Positions 29,304 through 38,327 of a stretch of DNA of 38,592 nucleotides are shown here, piece after piece. Origin of the DNA: Rhodopila sp. (GTDB taxonomy: Bacteria; Pseudomonadota; Alphaproteobacteria; Acetobacterales; Acetobacteraceae); assembly GCA_031291715.1 (NCBI GenBank), contig JARLIN010000537.1, forward strand, positions 1 through 38,592. The letters run 5' to 3'. A program made the position numbers and the translations under genes. The notes below the pieces were generated by a model, which was not told the origin of the DNA, searched no databases, and saw only the letters and a program-made list of their open reading frames with translations. Within the stretch, counting starts at the first letter, position 1. The number at the start of each line of letters is the position of its first letter.

Positions 29304-30065
29304 TTAATGCACGTCGGACCAAAGTTTGCGTTTCACGGCATAGGTGATGCCGGCCATGAACACAAGGAACAGGATCACGCGGACACCAATCTGTTTCCGC
29401 TCCACCAGTTCCGGGTTCGCGGCCCAGGACAGGAAGGTGATGACGTCGTGCGCCTCCTGATCCAGGTTGTTGCTGGTGCCGTCGGTGTATTCGACGGTGC
29501 CATCCTGCAACGGCTGCGGCATGCCGATCTGATGCCCCGGGAACATCTTGTTGTAGTACATCCCGTCCTGCATCTTGAACCCGCTCGGTGCCGGGACGAA
29601 GCCGGTCAGGATCCCATAGATGTAGTCGGCACCACCCTCACGGGCGTTGACGATCAGCGACAGGTCTGGCGGCAGTGCACCATTATTGGCCGCACGAGCC
29701 GCCTTCTCGTTCGCGAACGGCGAACGGAACTGGTTGGCCGGCGTCGCCGGGCCATCCTTCGGATTGCCCTGGTCGTCCAACCCCTGCGGCACCGTCACCG
29801 CGGCGGCGATCGCCTTGATCTCATCGCCATCCAGGCCGATGCCGGACAGGTCACGATAGTGCAGGTACTGCAACGAATGGCAGTTGGCGCACACGTTGGA
29901 ATAAACCTGGAAACCGCGTTGGGCGGCGGCGAGATCGAAGGTCCCGAACAGGCTGTCGAAGCTCCATTTCTGGTGCGGCAGCGACTCGCCCTCTTGCGCC
30001 AAAGCGGGGGCGGCGAGCAGGCCGGCGGCGAACACGCCGGCCAGAAGGGAACGCAGCGGACGCAT
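29304..30065 (-). CDS. petC: Cytochrome c1 of the bc1 complex
   Basis: 253 residues from the ATG at 30065, which overlaps the petB stop by one base (TGATG). A signal peptide (LLAGVFAAGLLAAPALAQ) precedes the haem motif CANCH at 59-63. The probable axial Met is in HQIGMPQPLQ. A C-terminal anchor helix (VRVILFLVFMAGITYAV) is followed by a basic tail. The subunit passes electrons from the Rieske protein to soluble or bound cytochrome c. The same reading frame stays open far upstream inside petB, but that is out-of-frame noise. Confidence 0.95.
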   Translation of the reverse strand: MRPLRSLLAGVFAAGLLAAPALAQEGESLPHQKWSFDSLFGTFDLAAAQRGFQVYSNVCANCHSLQYLHYRDLSGIGLDGDEIKAIAAAVTVPQGLDDQGNPKDGPATPANQFRSPFANEKAARAANNGALPPDLSLIVNAREGGADYIYGILTGFVPAPSGFKMQDGMYYNKMFPGHQIGMPQPLQDGTVEYTDGTSNNLDQEAHDVITFLSWAANPELVERKQIGVRVILFLVFMAGITYAVKRKLWSDVH

Positions 30066-31339
30066 CACGCTTTCTCCATCGGCTTGGCCGGGGCGCTTCC
30101 AGGCAGCGGTCCGCCACCCCGTCCACCGAGCACTGGCTGACTGATGCTCTCCGGCAGCGGCAACGGCCGCTCCAGCTTGCCGAGGACCGGCAGGATCACC
30201 AGGAAATGCAGGAAATAGTAGAGTGTGGCCACGCGGCTGAGGATCACCCAGATGCCTTCCGGCTTGTGCGCACCGCAGACCCCCAAAACGATGACCGCGA
30301 CGACCCACAGCCAGATTAGCTGCCGATAGATCGGCCGGAACCGTGCGCTGCGCACCCGAGAGGTGTCGAGCCAGGGCAGCACAAACAGCACCAGGAGCGA
30401 GCCGAACATCATGCACACGCCCAGCAGCTTGTTCGGCACCGAGCGCAGGATGGCGTAGTACGGGAGGAAGTACCACTCCGGCACGATGTCGGCGGGCGTC
30501 TGTAGCGGATTGGCGGGGATGAAGTTGTTCGGGTCGCCCAGGTAGTTCGGCGCGAAGAACACCAGCGCCGCGAACACCGCCAGATAGACGCAGATGCCGA
30601 CGCTGTCCTTGACCGTATAGTACGGATGGAACGGCAGGGTATCCTGCGGCGACTTGACGTCGATGCCCAGCGGGTTGTTCGAGCCGGTGATGTGCAGCGC
30701 GGCGACATGCAGGAAGATCACGCCGACCAGCACGAAAGGCAGCAGGTAATGCAGGGAGAAGAACCGGTTCAGAGTCGGATTGTCGACGCTGAAGCCGCCC
30801 CACAGCAACGTGACGATCTTCGGCCCGACGATCGGGAAGGCCGAGAACAGGTTGGTGATGACGGTCGCGCCCCAGTAGGACATCTGCCCCCAGGGCAGGA
30901 CGTATCCCATGAACGCTGTGGCCATCATCAGGATCAGGATGACCACACCGAGGATCCACAGCAGTTCCCGCGGGTTCTTGTACGATCCGTAGTACATGCC
31001 GCGGAAGATGTGGATGTAGGTGACGATGAAGAACATCGACGCGCCATTCTGGTGAACATAGCGGAGCAACCACCCGTAGTTCACGTCGCGCATGATGTGC
31101 TGGACGGAGCCGAACGCCAGTTCTGTGTTCGGCTGGTAGTTCATCGCCAGGAAGATGCCCGTGATGATCATGATCATCAGGTTCACCATCGCCAGCGCGC
31201 CGAAATTCCAAAGGTAGTTGAAATTCTTCGGCGTCGGGAAAACCCCGTACTCCTTCTGCATCATCGTGAAGATGGGCAGACGTGTGTCGATCCAGTTGAT
31301 CACCGGATTGGCGAATTCGCTCTTGTGCAGGCCGGCCAT
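30065..31339 (-). CDS. petB: Cytochrome b of the bc1 complex
   Basis: 424 residues from the ATG at 31339 (RBS AGGGAAAC); the open frame extends to 31486 but that part precedes the family start. Eight helices. Haem-binding histidines include H96 and H110 in helix B, with partners H197 and H211 in helix D. The Qo-site PEWY is at 287-290. The C-terminus has a long Pro/Gly-rich tail. This is the fused, mitochondrial-type cytochrome b, not a split b6/subunit IV. It is 37 bp downstream of petA. Confidence 0.95.
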   Translation of the reverse strand: MAGLHKSEFANPVINWIDTRLPIFTMMQKEYGVFPTPKNFNYLWNFGALAMVNLMIMIITGIFLAMNYQPNTELAFGSVQHIMRDVNYGWLLRYVHQNGASMFFIVTYIHIFRGMYYGSYKNPRELLWILGVVILILMMATAFMGYVLPWGQMSYWGATVITNLFSAFPIVGPKIVTLLWGGFSVDNPTLNRFFSLHYLLPFVLVGVIFLHVAALHITGSNNPLGIDVKSPQDTLPFHPYYTVKDSVGICVYLAVFAALVFFAPNYLGDPNNFIPANPLQTPADIVPEWYFLPYYAILRSVPNKLLGVCMMFGSLLVLFVLPWLDTSRVRSARFRPIYRQLIWLWVVAVIVLGVCGAHKPEGIWVILSRVATLYYFLHFLVILPVLGKLERPLPLPESISQPVLGGRGGGPLPGSAPAKPMEKA

Positions 31340-31376
31340 GGATGTTTCCCTGTCGCGGGTCGGACGGTTGAACGGA

Positions 31377-31943
31377 TCAACCGACCTTGATCTTGGTGTC
31401 TGACTCGAATGCGTAAGGGGGCAGCGCCAGGTTGGCCGGCGCGGGCCCGTGGCGCACGCGCCCCGAGGTGTCGTACTGGCTGCCATGGCAAGGGCAGAAC
31501 CAACCGCCCCATTCGCCGCGCGGATCGGAGGGCTTGTTGCCCAGCGGCACGCAACCGAGATGGGTGCAGATGCCGATCAGCACGATCCACTGGTCGTGCC
31601 CGGCCTTGACCCGGGCGGAGTCAGCCTGAGGCTCGATCAGGTCGCTGAGCTTCACGTCCTGCGCTTCCTTGATCTCGGCCGCGGTACGATGACGCACGAA
31701 GATCGGCTTGCCCTGCCAGACGATCGTGATGCCCTGCCCTTCGGTCACCGGAGTCAGATCGACCTCCACCGACGAAAGCGCGAGAACGTCCTTGGACGGA
31801 TTCATGGAGTCGATCAGCGGCCAGGCAATGGCGCCAGCCCCGATCGCCGCGCCGGCCACGGCGATGAGTTGCAGCAGATCGCGCTTGGTGACTTCACCGG
31901 AAGGGGCGTGATGGGCGGCAGCGGCGGCGGACGAGTCAGCCAT
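31377..31943 (-). CDS. petA: Rieske iron-sulfur subunit of the bc1 complex
   Basis: 188 residues from the ATG at 31943 (GAGGGAAAG upstream). An anchor helix ([20 protein letters not shown]) follows a KRDLL segment, a weak Tat-like start in which the twin-arginine is reduced to KR. The [2Fe-2S] ligands and disulfide are in CTHLGC at 126-131 and CPCHGS at 150-155. The protein oxidises quinol at the Qo site. It is the first gene of petABC-mtnP, divergent from hemF. Confidence 0.95.
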   Translation of the reverse strand: MADSSAAAAAHHAPSGEVTKRDLLQLIAVAGAAIGAGAIAWPLIDSMNPSKDVLALSSVEVDLTPVTEGQGITIVWQGKPIFVRHRTAAEIKEAQDVKLSDLIEPQADSARVKAGHDQWIVLIGICTHLGCVPLGNKPSDPRGEWGGWFCPCHGSQYDTSGRVRHGPAPANLALPPYAFESDTKIKVG

Positions 31944-32148
31944 TCTTTCCCTCGTGTTATCGTTACAGCCAGGGCGCAGGCGCACCTGACCGCGGGCCAA
32001 CCCTTCGACCGGCCCGGAACACCGGCTTGTCACCCACCGGGTTGCCCCGGCCGTGGCGTTTGGCGCAGTCTAAAGACCGGCCTCGCCCCCTTGCAACAAG
32101 CTGGTATGAAGGGGGTTATCCCGACTATCGCGCAGGAACAAGCCCCCG
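31944..32148. promoter_or_regulatory. Divergent promoter region petA / hemF
   Basis: 205 bp between divergent starts; both the respiratory operon and hemF must be transcribed from here. I see no clear FnrL-type TTGAT-N4-ATCAA site or canonical promoter. Confidence 0.45.
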
Positions 32149-33042
32149 ATGACTGAAAAACGACCCGTCGTGGCCCATGAGGCACTCAAGCCGGCCGCAC
32201 GGGCGTGGTTCGAGCAGTTGCGCGACCGAATCTGCGCGACCTTCGAGGCGATCGAGGATACTCATGACGGTCCGCTGGCCGACCGCCCGCCCGGCCGGTT
32301 CGAGCGCACCGCCTGGACCCGCCCGACCGAGGACGGGGGAGACGGCGGCGGCGGAGTCATGAGCGTCATGCGTGGCCGCGTGTTCGAGAAGGTCGGGGTG
32401 AACGTTTCGACCGTCTGGGGCGAGTTCAGTCCCGATTTCCGCGCCCAGATCCCTGGTGCCGCCGAGGACCCTCGTTTCTGGGCCAGCGGCATCAGCCTGG
32501 TCGCGCACATGCAAAGCCCATTGGTGCCCGCCGCGCATTTCAACACGCGCATGCTGGTGACGACGAAAGGCTGGTTCGGCGGCGGCGGCGACCTGACGCC
32601 AATGCGGCTGGACACCGAAGAGGCGATGGCCGACGCAGCCGATTTCCATGCCTCATTCCGGGCGGCCTGCGACCGGCACGATCCGGGGTATTATGAGACG
32701 TTCAAAGCCTGGTGCGACCGCTACTTCTATTTGCCGCACCGGAAGGAACCTCGGGGCGCGGGGGGCATCTTCTTCGACCATCACGATACCGGCGACGTCC
32801 AGGACGACTTCGCCTTCACCCGCGATGTGGGGGAAGCATTCCTGGACGCCTACCCGCGGATCATCCGCCGGCGCATGGGGCAGGCATGGACCCAGGCCGA
32901 GCGGGAACATCAATTGGTCCGTCGCGGCCGCTACGTGGAGTTCAACCTGATCCACGACCGGGGGACGCTGTTCGGCCTGAAGACCGGCGGCAATGTCGAG
33001 GCGATCCTCATGAGCCTGCCGCCCGAGGTGCGCTGGCCCTAA
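32149..33042 (+). CDS. hemF: Oxygen-dependent coproporphyrinogen III oxidase
   Basis: 297 residues. HemF signature blocks: [19 protein letters not shown], then [20 protein letters not shown] with the substrate-contacting region, [20 protein letters not shown], and the C-terminal [20 protein letters not shown]. It oxidatively decarboxylates two propionates of coproporphyrinogen III to vinyls in haem synthesis, using O2 (hence an aerobic or microaerobic host). AGGA lies about 13 nt before the ATG. It is next to the bc1 genes, divergently, which fits a shared need for haem. Confidence 0.95.
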   Translation: MTEKRPVVAHEALKPAARAWFEQLRDRICATFEAIEDTHDGPLADRPPGRFERTAWTRPTEDGGDGGGGVMSVMRGRVFEKVGVNVSTVWGEFSPDFRAQIPGAAEDPRFWASGISLVAHMQSPLVPAAHFNTRMLVTTKGWFGGGGDLTPMRLDTEEAMADAADFHASFRAACDRHDPGYYETFKAWCDRYFYLPHRKEPRGAGGIFFDHHDTGDVQDDFAFTRDVGEAFLDAYPRIIRRRMGQAWTQAEREHQLVRRGRYVEFNLIHDRGTLFGLKTGGNVEAILMSLPPEVRWP

Positions 33043-33181
33043 CCGCTGGCAGCGCCAACCGGAAGCGTCGGAGCGTATAAACCTCTCTCGAACAAAGGCT
33101 TGGACTGGTTTCGAGTAGCCCGGCCACACGCCGCGATGGTGGACGTGATCGCCGCGATACCTTCCTCCTAAACGATTGCAG

Positions 33182-34084
33182 TCAGGCGTGGTCCCGGATC
33201 AAATACCCCGGAAAATGCGAGCTACAGGCCATCACATGGGTGATGGCCGCGCGATCATAGTCATCGCCTGAACGATAGCTCTCGAAAAAATCATTTAGGC
33301 GCTCGACACGCGCCGGCATCGCCGAAACGGCCTGCAAACCAATGGAAACGCCGTAGTTGGTGAAGGCGAATCTCGTGCCGGGAAGATCCGGCTCCCGACA
33401 GAAATAGCCGTCTTGCCGCCACATGTGATCGAGCATGACGAGGCAACGTTCCCTTTGTAGCCGCGCCCAGGGTTCTTCGGGAAAGAACTGGGTCATCCAC
33501 AACATCATGCCGAGTCCCAGATCCTGCGTAATCACAAGGCCAGGCGCGGATTGGTCGATAAGCCTCCGCATATCGGCGATTTCACGGGAGAGCGCTTTCT
33601 CATCGAGCATGCGATAAGATACGTACCCGTCGAAGGCGTCGAGCGTGCCCAGCCCGTAACCGGGATAGGGGCCGCTCAGATCTTCCTTCATTTTCCAAAT
33701 CACGCCACGCCCGGGTACGAGAAAGGCGTCGTGGACCTGATGCACGAGACCGACGCCTTTCTCCCGATATCGCGGGATATGCCGGCCCATCACCGCGAGC
33801 GCGTAGAGCCACATGGCGAGATAATGGAAGTATTGCCCGTCGCGGTCAGGCTCCTCGCCGATACGAATGCCTTGCGGTCGCCCAAGCACGCGATCGACTT
33901 CCGCCACCACGCGTTCCGCCTCGTCAAGAAATTCGTCCTTGGCGAGCGCGTTATAGAGCGACACCAAGAGGATGACGCCGAAGGCGTCGGTCCACAGGTA
34001 GCGTAATCCATTGGGCCAGATATGCTCCGCCCTCATCCAGCGCAGCTTGTCGAGGACATATTCGATTCCCCTCGCCGCCGGCAT
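33182..34084 (-). CDS. Unrecognised protein coupled to the methyltransferase-esterase fusion
   Basis: 300 residues from the ATG at 34084, whose GAGG RBS overlaps the end of the upstream gene; the frame also allows TTG at 34102. I do not recognise the family. It is soluble-looking, rich in Trp, Tyr and His, mainly helical, with blocks such as WPNGLRYLWTDAFGVILLVS, EEPDRDGQYFHYLAMWLYAL, GPYPGYGLGTLDAFDGYVSY and FAFTNYGVSIGLQAV. The recurrent helix pairs and aromatic-acidic turns resemble an alpha/alpha toroid of the six-hairpin glycosidase kind, but this is a guess. The 7-bp spacing to the fusion gene implies joint function. Confidence 0.65.
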   Translation of the reverse strand: MPAARGIEYVLDKLRWMRAEHIWPNGLRYLWTDAFGVILLVSLYNALAKDEFLDEAERVVAEVDRVLGRPQGIRIGEEPDRDGQYFHYLAMWLYALAVMGRHIPRYREKGVGLVHQVHDAFLVPGRGVIWKMKEDLSGPYPGYGLGTLDAFDGYVSYRMLDEKALSREIADMRRLIDQSAPGLVITQDLGLGMMLWMTQFFPEEPWARLQRERCLVMLDHMWRQDGYFCREPDLPGTRFAFTNYGVSIGLQAVSAMPARVERLNDFFESYRSGDDYDRAAITHVMACSSHFPGYLIRDHA

Positions 34085-34091
34085 ATCGGCC

Positions 34092-36089
34092 TCACAAGCC
34101 AAATGGATAGGTATCCGGAAGACCTTCGAGCTCCTTCGTCCCGAACGGGGTCACCGCGCAGGTTTGGTCGAACCAGATATATTCGTCGAACTGAGCCGGC
34201 AGAACGGCCTGGAAATAATGGCTCGCAAGCTCCGTCTCCGGCCGGTAGATCACCGCGATCGCCCGTTCCAGGCGCGGCTTCGCCAGTCTGTCACGAACCT
34301 CCGCAGCCGAACGGCCGCGCATCGGCAGCATGAAGCGCGGACCGCCGGTTTCATGGCATAGCCATTCATAGCTTTGCCGAAGCGACGGCACCACCGCCTT
34401 GACCTCCATCGGCCCATCCCAATCGGATGCCGCCGCGACCGTTCCCGAATGGGTTCCGAACCCGATGGAATAGGCGCCGTCGCCGAATTTTTCTCGGCAA
34501 AGGTGCCCGATATTGTACTCGCCTCGAGCAGACATCTCCGTCGCCGCGGCGTCGCCCACGTGGGAATTGTGCGCCCACACGATAGCCTTGGCTTCGGGCC
34601 CATGAAAGGCAAGCAACGTCTTCAGGGTTTCGAACATGTGATTGTCGCGCAAATTCCAAGAGGCGCGCGACCCGTAATACATGATGCGGTAATAGCGCTC
34701 GGCGTCCGTCACCAGGCGGGCATTCTGTACCGCATCCATGAAGCGCTCGCCGTCATGGGCGGCGTAGTCGCTTTGCTTGTGGAGAATATCCTCCAGCATT
34801 CGGACAACCTCCGTCTCGCAAGTCCTGTAGGCGCCTGTCAGCGCCGCTCGGCCGTAGGTCGCCGGATCGGCCTGCCAGGGGGTCAGGCAGCCATAGCGTT
34901 GCCGTGCGATCCGCGCGGAGTCCGGATCAACATCGTCCAGATATTTCAGCACCGACCGGATCGAGGTGAAGAGGCTGTAAAGGTCGAGTCCATAGATCGC
35001 CACCCGACTTTCTAATTTTCGGCCGGCATTGTGGCCGTGCAGCCAATCGATGAACGACCGCACCTCGCTGTTGCGCCACATCCAGGTCGGGAAGCGGGCG
35101 AACGCCGTCCACTCGCTTGGCGGATATTCGAAATGCCGCACATAGTGATCGAGACGCGCCACATCGGGCCAATCCCCCTCGATGGCGACAAAGCGAAACC
35201 CCTTGCGCGTTATCAACTCCTGCGAGATGCGCTCCCGCATGCGGTAGAATTCGGAGGTGCCGTGCGTCGCCTCTCCGAGCAGCAAGATTTTCGCGTCGCC
35301 GATCCGCTCCAGCAGCGGGTCGAGGTCCACCGATCCGATCGAATTGAAGGACTCGGCGGAAGCGGCGATTGCCCTCGCGATGTCACCGTCGGCCGGACGG
35401 ACTCGCGCCGGACGCGGCCCCGGCGGAACCGGTAGCTCCTCTGGCGACCATCCTTCCTTGCCGACGAGCGGCACAAAGCGGACGTCGGCGATGTCTTCGC
35501 TCTCGAATTCGGTGTTGGAAGTCCGCGTGACGCGCACAAGCTCCTGCGCCCGCGGATCGGTGCCGACCGGAATAACCAGGCGGCCGCCGACCTTCATCTG
35601 TCCCTTGAGCGACTCCGGAATTTCGGGACCACCGGCCGCGACGACGATCGCATCGTACGGAGCTGCCGCCGCCCAGCCAAGCGTGCCGTCGCCATGCACG
35701 ACATGGACGTTGCTGTAACCGAGATCTTCGAGCGTCGAAGCCGCCTTTTCGCCCAGCTGGCCAATGCGCTCGACCGTGTAGACTTCCGATGCGATCTCGG
35801 CCAGAATAGCCGCCGCGTAGCCGGATCCCGTTCCGATTTCGAGGACCTTTTCTCCGCCCTCCAAATCCAGCGCCTCTGTCATCAGCGCCACGATATAGGG
35901 CTGGGACATGGTCTGTCCGGCAGCTATCGGCAACGGCGCGTCCTCATAGGCGAATTCCCGCATCCGTTCAGGAAGAAACGCTTCCCGCGGGACCTTTCGC
36001 ATCGCATCAAGCACGATTTTGGATCGGACACCGCGCGCTGCGATCTGATGTTCGACCATATGCTCACGAAGCTTCGAAAGATCGGCCAT
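34092..36089 (-). CDS. Protein-L-isoaspartate O-methyltransferase fused to an erythromycin esterase-like domain
   Basis: 665 residues in two domains. Residues 1-215 are a full PCMT: APLPIAAGQTMSQPYIVALM (51-70), SAM motif EIGTGSGYAA (84-93) and GGRLVIPVG (168-176). PCMT methylates isoaspartyl residues for repair. A linker (217-235, Pro/Arg) leads to an erythromycin esterase/succinoglycan-like domain at about 260-665, with the family's catalytic-type residues H276 in LLGEATHGTSEFYRMRE, E304 in IEGDWPD and H507/H510 in WAHNSHVGD. RBS GGAGGACAA precedes the ATG. Such esterases open macrolide lactones, but chromosomal homologues have mostly unknown substrates. It is followed by a coupled gene. 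Confidence 0.9.
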   Translation of the reverse strand: MADLSKLREHMVEHQIAARGVRSKIVLDAMRKVPREAFLPERMREFAYEDAPLPIAAGQTMSQPYIVALMTEALDLEGGEKVLEIGTGSGYAAAILAEIASEVYTVERIGQLGEKAASTLEDLGYSNVHVVHGDGTLGWAAAAPYDAIVVAAGGPEIPESLKGQMKVGGRLVIPVGTDPRAQELVRVTRTSNTEFESEDIADVRFVPLVGKEGWSPEELPVPPGPRPARVRPADGDIARAIAASAESFNSIGSVDLDPLLERIGDAKILLLGEATHGTSEFYRMRERISQELITRKGFRFVAIEGDWPDVARLDHYVRHFEYPPSEWTAFARFPTWMWRNSEVRSFIDWLHGHNAGRKLESRVAIYGLDLYSLFTSIRSVLKYLDDVDPDSARIARQRYGCLTPWQADPATYGRAALTGAYRTCETEVVRMLEDILHKQSDYAAHDGERFMDAVQNARLVTDAERYYRIMYYGSRASWNLRDNHMFETLKTLLAFHGPEAKAIVWAHNSHVGDAAATEMSARGEYNIGHLCREKFGDGAYSIGFGTHSGTVAAASDWDGPMEVKAVVPSLRQSYEWLCHETGGPRFMLPMRGRSAAEVRDRLAKPRLERAIAVIYRPETELASHYFQAVLPAQFDEYIWFDQTCAVTPFGTKELEGLPDTYPFGL

Positions 36090-36199
36090 TTGTCCTCCGA
36101 TTCATACTGGAGACAGGCACATCAATTCGACCACGGATGCCGGCGGCTAACCTACGTTGAATTATCGCGCCGGCATGAGCCCGGCGTCCTTGATTTCAA

Positions 36200-37171
36200 T
36201 CAAAGCGCCGGGAGCGCCGTCTGCCCGAGCACCCAGCCTTCCCAACGCTGGATCCATGGGTCGTTCGGCGCCGTGTCCGGGCGATTTTCAGCCAGCACGT
36301 TGAGCAGGCACAGCACGCCGAGAACGCTGTCGAAGCGATCCTCGCCGGCCGCGTCCGCGCCGAAGCCGTCCAGGATCGCGAGGCGCATTGTGTCGTCCGG
36401 CGTTGCCGATTGCTCGTCCATCGCAGTCAGCAGCAGCCCGGCGGCGGCGCAGCGATCGGTGTGCCGCCGTTTGCTGCCGCGCAGCCGTATGCCGAGGTGG
36501 CGCAGTGCCTCAGCCGGGTAGGTTTCAGCCAGGGCGACCGAGCCCGGAGACAGCAGGGAGCGGAATGGCCCCTCGAACGGCCACAGGCGCAGGGGGGCAT
36601 TGCTCGCCAAAGCGGGCAGGATCAGGGATTGCCAGGCGGCAATGGCGGCCTTGCCGGACTGGTTCGCACCGAGGGTCCAGAACAGCGGCGCGCCGGCTGG
36701 CCGTTCGGTCGTCGCGCGATCGCAGGCGCGGGACAGGGCGGCGGCATCCGGCAGGCCGAGCGCCAGAGCATGCGAGAGGCGCGTCATGCCGGCGATGCCG
36801 CGAGCGGGGTAGAACGGGCGGCCGGGACCGATCTGCTTCAGGGTCGCGCAAACGGTAAAGAAATCGGGTAATGCACGCACGTTGCGCAGGAAGGCCAGGA
36901 AATCCGTCTCAGGCCGGGTTGCGGCATAGGCGTGCGGCAGACCAATCGGCAGGTCGGCCCCCAAGGCGACCGCGCCACCCGCAGCCTCCTCGGTCAGGCG
37001 GGACAAAAAGGTTGACACCTCCCCGACAGGACGGGGCGCGGTCAAGGTCCAGCCGGTGGTCGTCCGCCGGGCAACGGTTACCCACCGCTTGTGCGGATCG
37101 ATACTCCAGTCCGCGTGGGCGGCGAGGCTAGGATCCAAGCGGGCGCTGAGCGCGCTCCAGCAGGCGGCCAA
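36200..37171 (-). CDS. DUF429-like predicted RNase H-fold protein
   Basis: 323 residues if begun at the TTG at 37171, which overlaps the upstream small gene by 44 bp; a TTG at 37138 gives 312 residues. Neither has a good RBS, so the start is open. Visible blocks: HADWSIDPHKRWVTVA (first strand with an acidic residue), GADLPIGLPHAYA, LAETYPAEALRHLG, KRRHTDRCAAAGLLL and EDRFDSVLGVLCLLN. The order of acidic motifs fits the RNase H-like DUF429 family. The biochemical role is unknown. It lies 110 bp upstream of the methyltransferase-esterase gene. Confidence 0.65.
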   Translation of the reverse strand: MAACWSALSARLDPSLAAHADWSIDPHKRWVTVARRTTTGWTLTAPRPVGEVSTFLSRLTEEAAGGAVALGADLPIGLPHAYAATRPETDFLAFLRNVRALPDFFTVCATLKQIGPGRPFYPARGIAGMTRLSHALALGLPDAAALSRACDRATTERPAGAPLFWTLGANQSGKAAIAAWQSLILPALASNAPLRLWPFEGPFRSLLSPGSVALAETYPAEALRHLGIRLRGSKRRHTDRCAAAGLLLTAMDEQSATPDDTMRLAILDGFGADAAGEDRFDSVLGVLCLLNVLAENRPDTAPNDPWIQRWEGWVLGQTALPAL

Positions 37172-37349
37172 AGAAGCCCGGCGGCTTGGGCGGCTTCGCG
37201 GCTTCTACGGCTTTCAGCTTCGCTTTAGCCTCGGCTTCCTTCTCGCGCTGCTTGCTGGCGAGCCACTTGTCCAGGCTCATGCCCGCCTTGGCGGCACGCT
37301 TGGCTTCGTAGGCTTTCTGGCCCTCAGTCAATGTCTTGGTCGGCTGCAC
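37128..37349 (-). CDS. Small charged alpha-helical protein, function unknown
   Basis: 73 residues from a GTG at 37349 with GGGGA upstream. The middle (residues 8-52) is a highly charged Lys/Ala/Glu helix (EGQKAYEAKRAAKAGMSLDK and REKEAEAKAKLKA), probably a coiled coil. The end is KPPKPPGFFGRLLERAQRPL, a proline hinge followed by an amphipathic helix. No enzyme motif is present. It overlaps the start of the DUF429-like gene, suggesting coupled translation. Confidence 0.6.
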   Translation of the reverse strand: MQPTKTLTEGQKAYEAKRAAKAGMSLDKWLASKQREKEAEAKAKLKAVEAAKPPKPPGFFGRLLERAQRPLGS

Positions 37350-37469
37350 GTCGGTTCCCCGGGTTTCGCCGCCTTTTCGCAGCAGGCGGGTTGAGGATCA
37401 AGCATATTGGCAGCGGCCGGCGTCGCGCATGATGGATAGCCCGATCGCCCTCTCAAACAAATGAGCTAA

Positions 37470-37522
37470 AGCATGATTGCTTCAACCTGAGGCCATCATG
37501 CTGGAGTGTCTCGGTGAGACAC
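37470..37522. repeat. Two inverted repeats upstream of the small charged protein gene
   Basis: AGCATGAT (37470-37477) pairs with ATCATGCT (37495-37502), and GTGTCTC-GGT-GAGACAC (37506-37522) forms a perfect 7-bp hairpin. They lie between the FMN reductase stop and the start of the next minus-strand gene, directly beside the 47-bp repeats. They could end transcripts or belong to a repeat element. Confidence 0.55.
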
Positions 37523-37526
37523 CAAC

Positions 37527-37573
37527 TCCCCGAAGCTCGCCGCAAGATGCGACGAACGTCGGGGGCAGGACAC
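37527..37573. repeat. 47-bp direct repeat, copy 1
   Basis: Exact copy of 37602-37648, separated by 28 bp. It begins TCCCCGAAGCTCGCC and ends CGGGGGCAGGACAC. Internally CCCCGA...TCGGGG and TCGCCGCA-AGA-TGCGACGA (one mismatch) can fold into a hairpin. Confidence 0.85.
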
Positions 37574-37601
37574 CAGCTCTTTAGTTTTAGTGGCCTGCTT
37601 G

Positions 37602-37648
37602 TCCCCGAAGCTCGCCGCAAGATGCGACGAACGTCGGGGGCAGGACAC
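37602..37648. repeat. 47-bp direct repeat, copy 2
   Basis: Identical to the copy at 37527-37573. Its last base is the final base of the stop codon of the FMN reductase gene, so the repeat begins exactly where that gene ends. Confidence 0.85.
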
Positions 37649-38211
37649 TAGCGCCGTGCGAAGGTGGCAAACACCCGCAACTGGTTTGCGATGAAGTCGC
37701 GCGTGACCTGATCGGCCAACTCGCCGGTATCGGCGTCTATCTTGCTCATGAGCTGCCCCACCATGACCTCGGGCTTGTTCAGGACACGGGCGTCGAGGAA
37801 AACGAGCATCTGGCGCAGGTGATACTGCGCCCGCGAGCCACCGATCGGTCCGGGGGAGCCGGTCTGGATCGCCACCGGCTTGCCAACGAACGGCGGCGCC
37901 GGCAGACGCGACAGCCAATCGAGCGCGTTCTTGAGGCCGCCGGGGATCGAGTAGTTGTACTCGGGCGTGACGATGATCACGCCATCAGCCTTCGCGATCG
38001 CCTCGGCCATGGCAAGCACCGCCTGGGGGAAGCCCTCGGCCTGAACATCGGCGTTATAGAGCGGCAGATCACCGATCGAACCGAGCGGCTCAATTGTCAC
38101 ACCCTCGGGGGCCAGTGCGGGCAGAGCCCGTGCGATCGCGGCATGGTTGGAGCCACGACGCAGGCTTCCCAGCAGCGTGACGAAATGGAGAGGCTTCTGA
38201 TCGGGTATCAT
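37648..38211 (-). CDS. NAD(P)H-dependent FMN reductase (flavodoxin-like)
   Basis: 187 residues. The FMN phosphate loop is GSLRRGSNHAAIARAL at 15-30. The second flavin-contact motif TPEYNYSIPGGLKNALDWLS (82-101) and GSPGPIGGSRAQYHLRQML are typical of ChrR/YieF/azoreductase-like flavin reductases. It would reduce FMN or quinone- and chromate-type substrates in the cytoplasm. The TAG stop touches a 47-bp repeat. It is divergent from the IclR-type regulator at the right edge, which may control it. Confidence 0.92.
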   Translation of the reverse strand: MIPDQKPLHFVTLLGSLRRGSNHAAIARALPALAPEGVTIEPLGSIGDLPLYNADVQAEGFPQAVLAMAEAIAKADGVIIVTPEYNYSIPGGLKNALDWLSRLPAPPFVGKPVAIQTGSPGPIGGSRAQYHLRQMLVFLDARVLNKPEVMVGQLMSKIDADTGELADQVTRDFIANQLRVFATFARR

Positions 38212-38327
38212 CCGGTTTCCTTGTGAGTTGGGCCTGACGCCGGGCTTGGCGGCTTAGGTTGCGTTTTGGCCCGTATTGCGGTACAAACTGGTATCGGCTG
38301 TCGGTGCAATTGGCAACGGAAAACGTC
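38212..38327. promoter_or_regulatory. Divergent region FMN reductase / IclR-type regulator
   Basis: 116 bp between divergent starts. IclR regulators often bind next to their own gene, so an operator is expected here. GTATTGCGGTACAAACTGGTAT contains the half-site-like GTATTGCGGTAC, but no clean palindrome is seen. Confidence 0.35.

Noticed and set aside
29304-31211. A single 635-residue protein ending in cytochrome c1
   Set aside because: The first 380 residues are petB read in the wrong frame; the real petC begins at 30065 with a signal peptide.
37527-37648. CRISPR-like array
   Set aside because: Only two repeat copies with one spacer, the repeat is too long and hairpin-rich, and there are no cas genes.
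37496-37918. 140-codon minus-strand frame spanning both 47-bp repeats
   Set aside because: It is an out-of-frame reading of the FMN reductase gene that runs into repeat sequence; no start signal.
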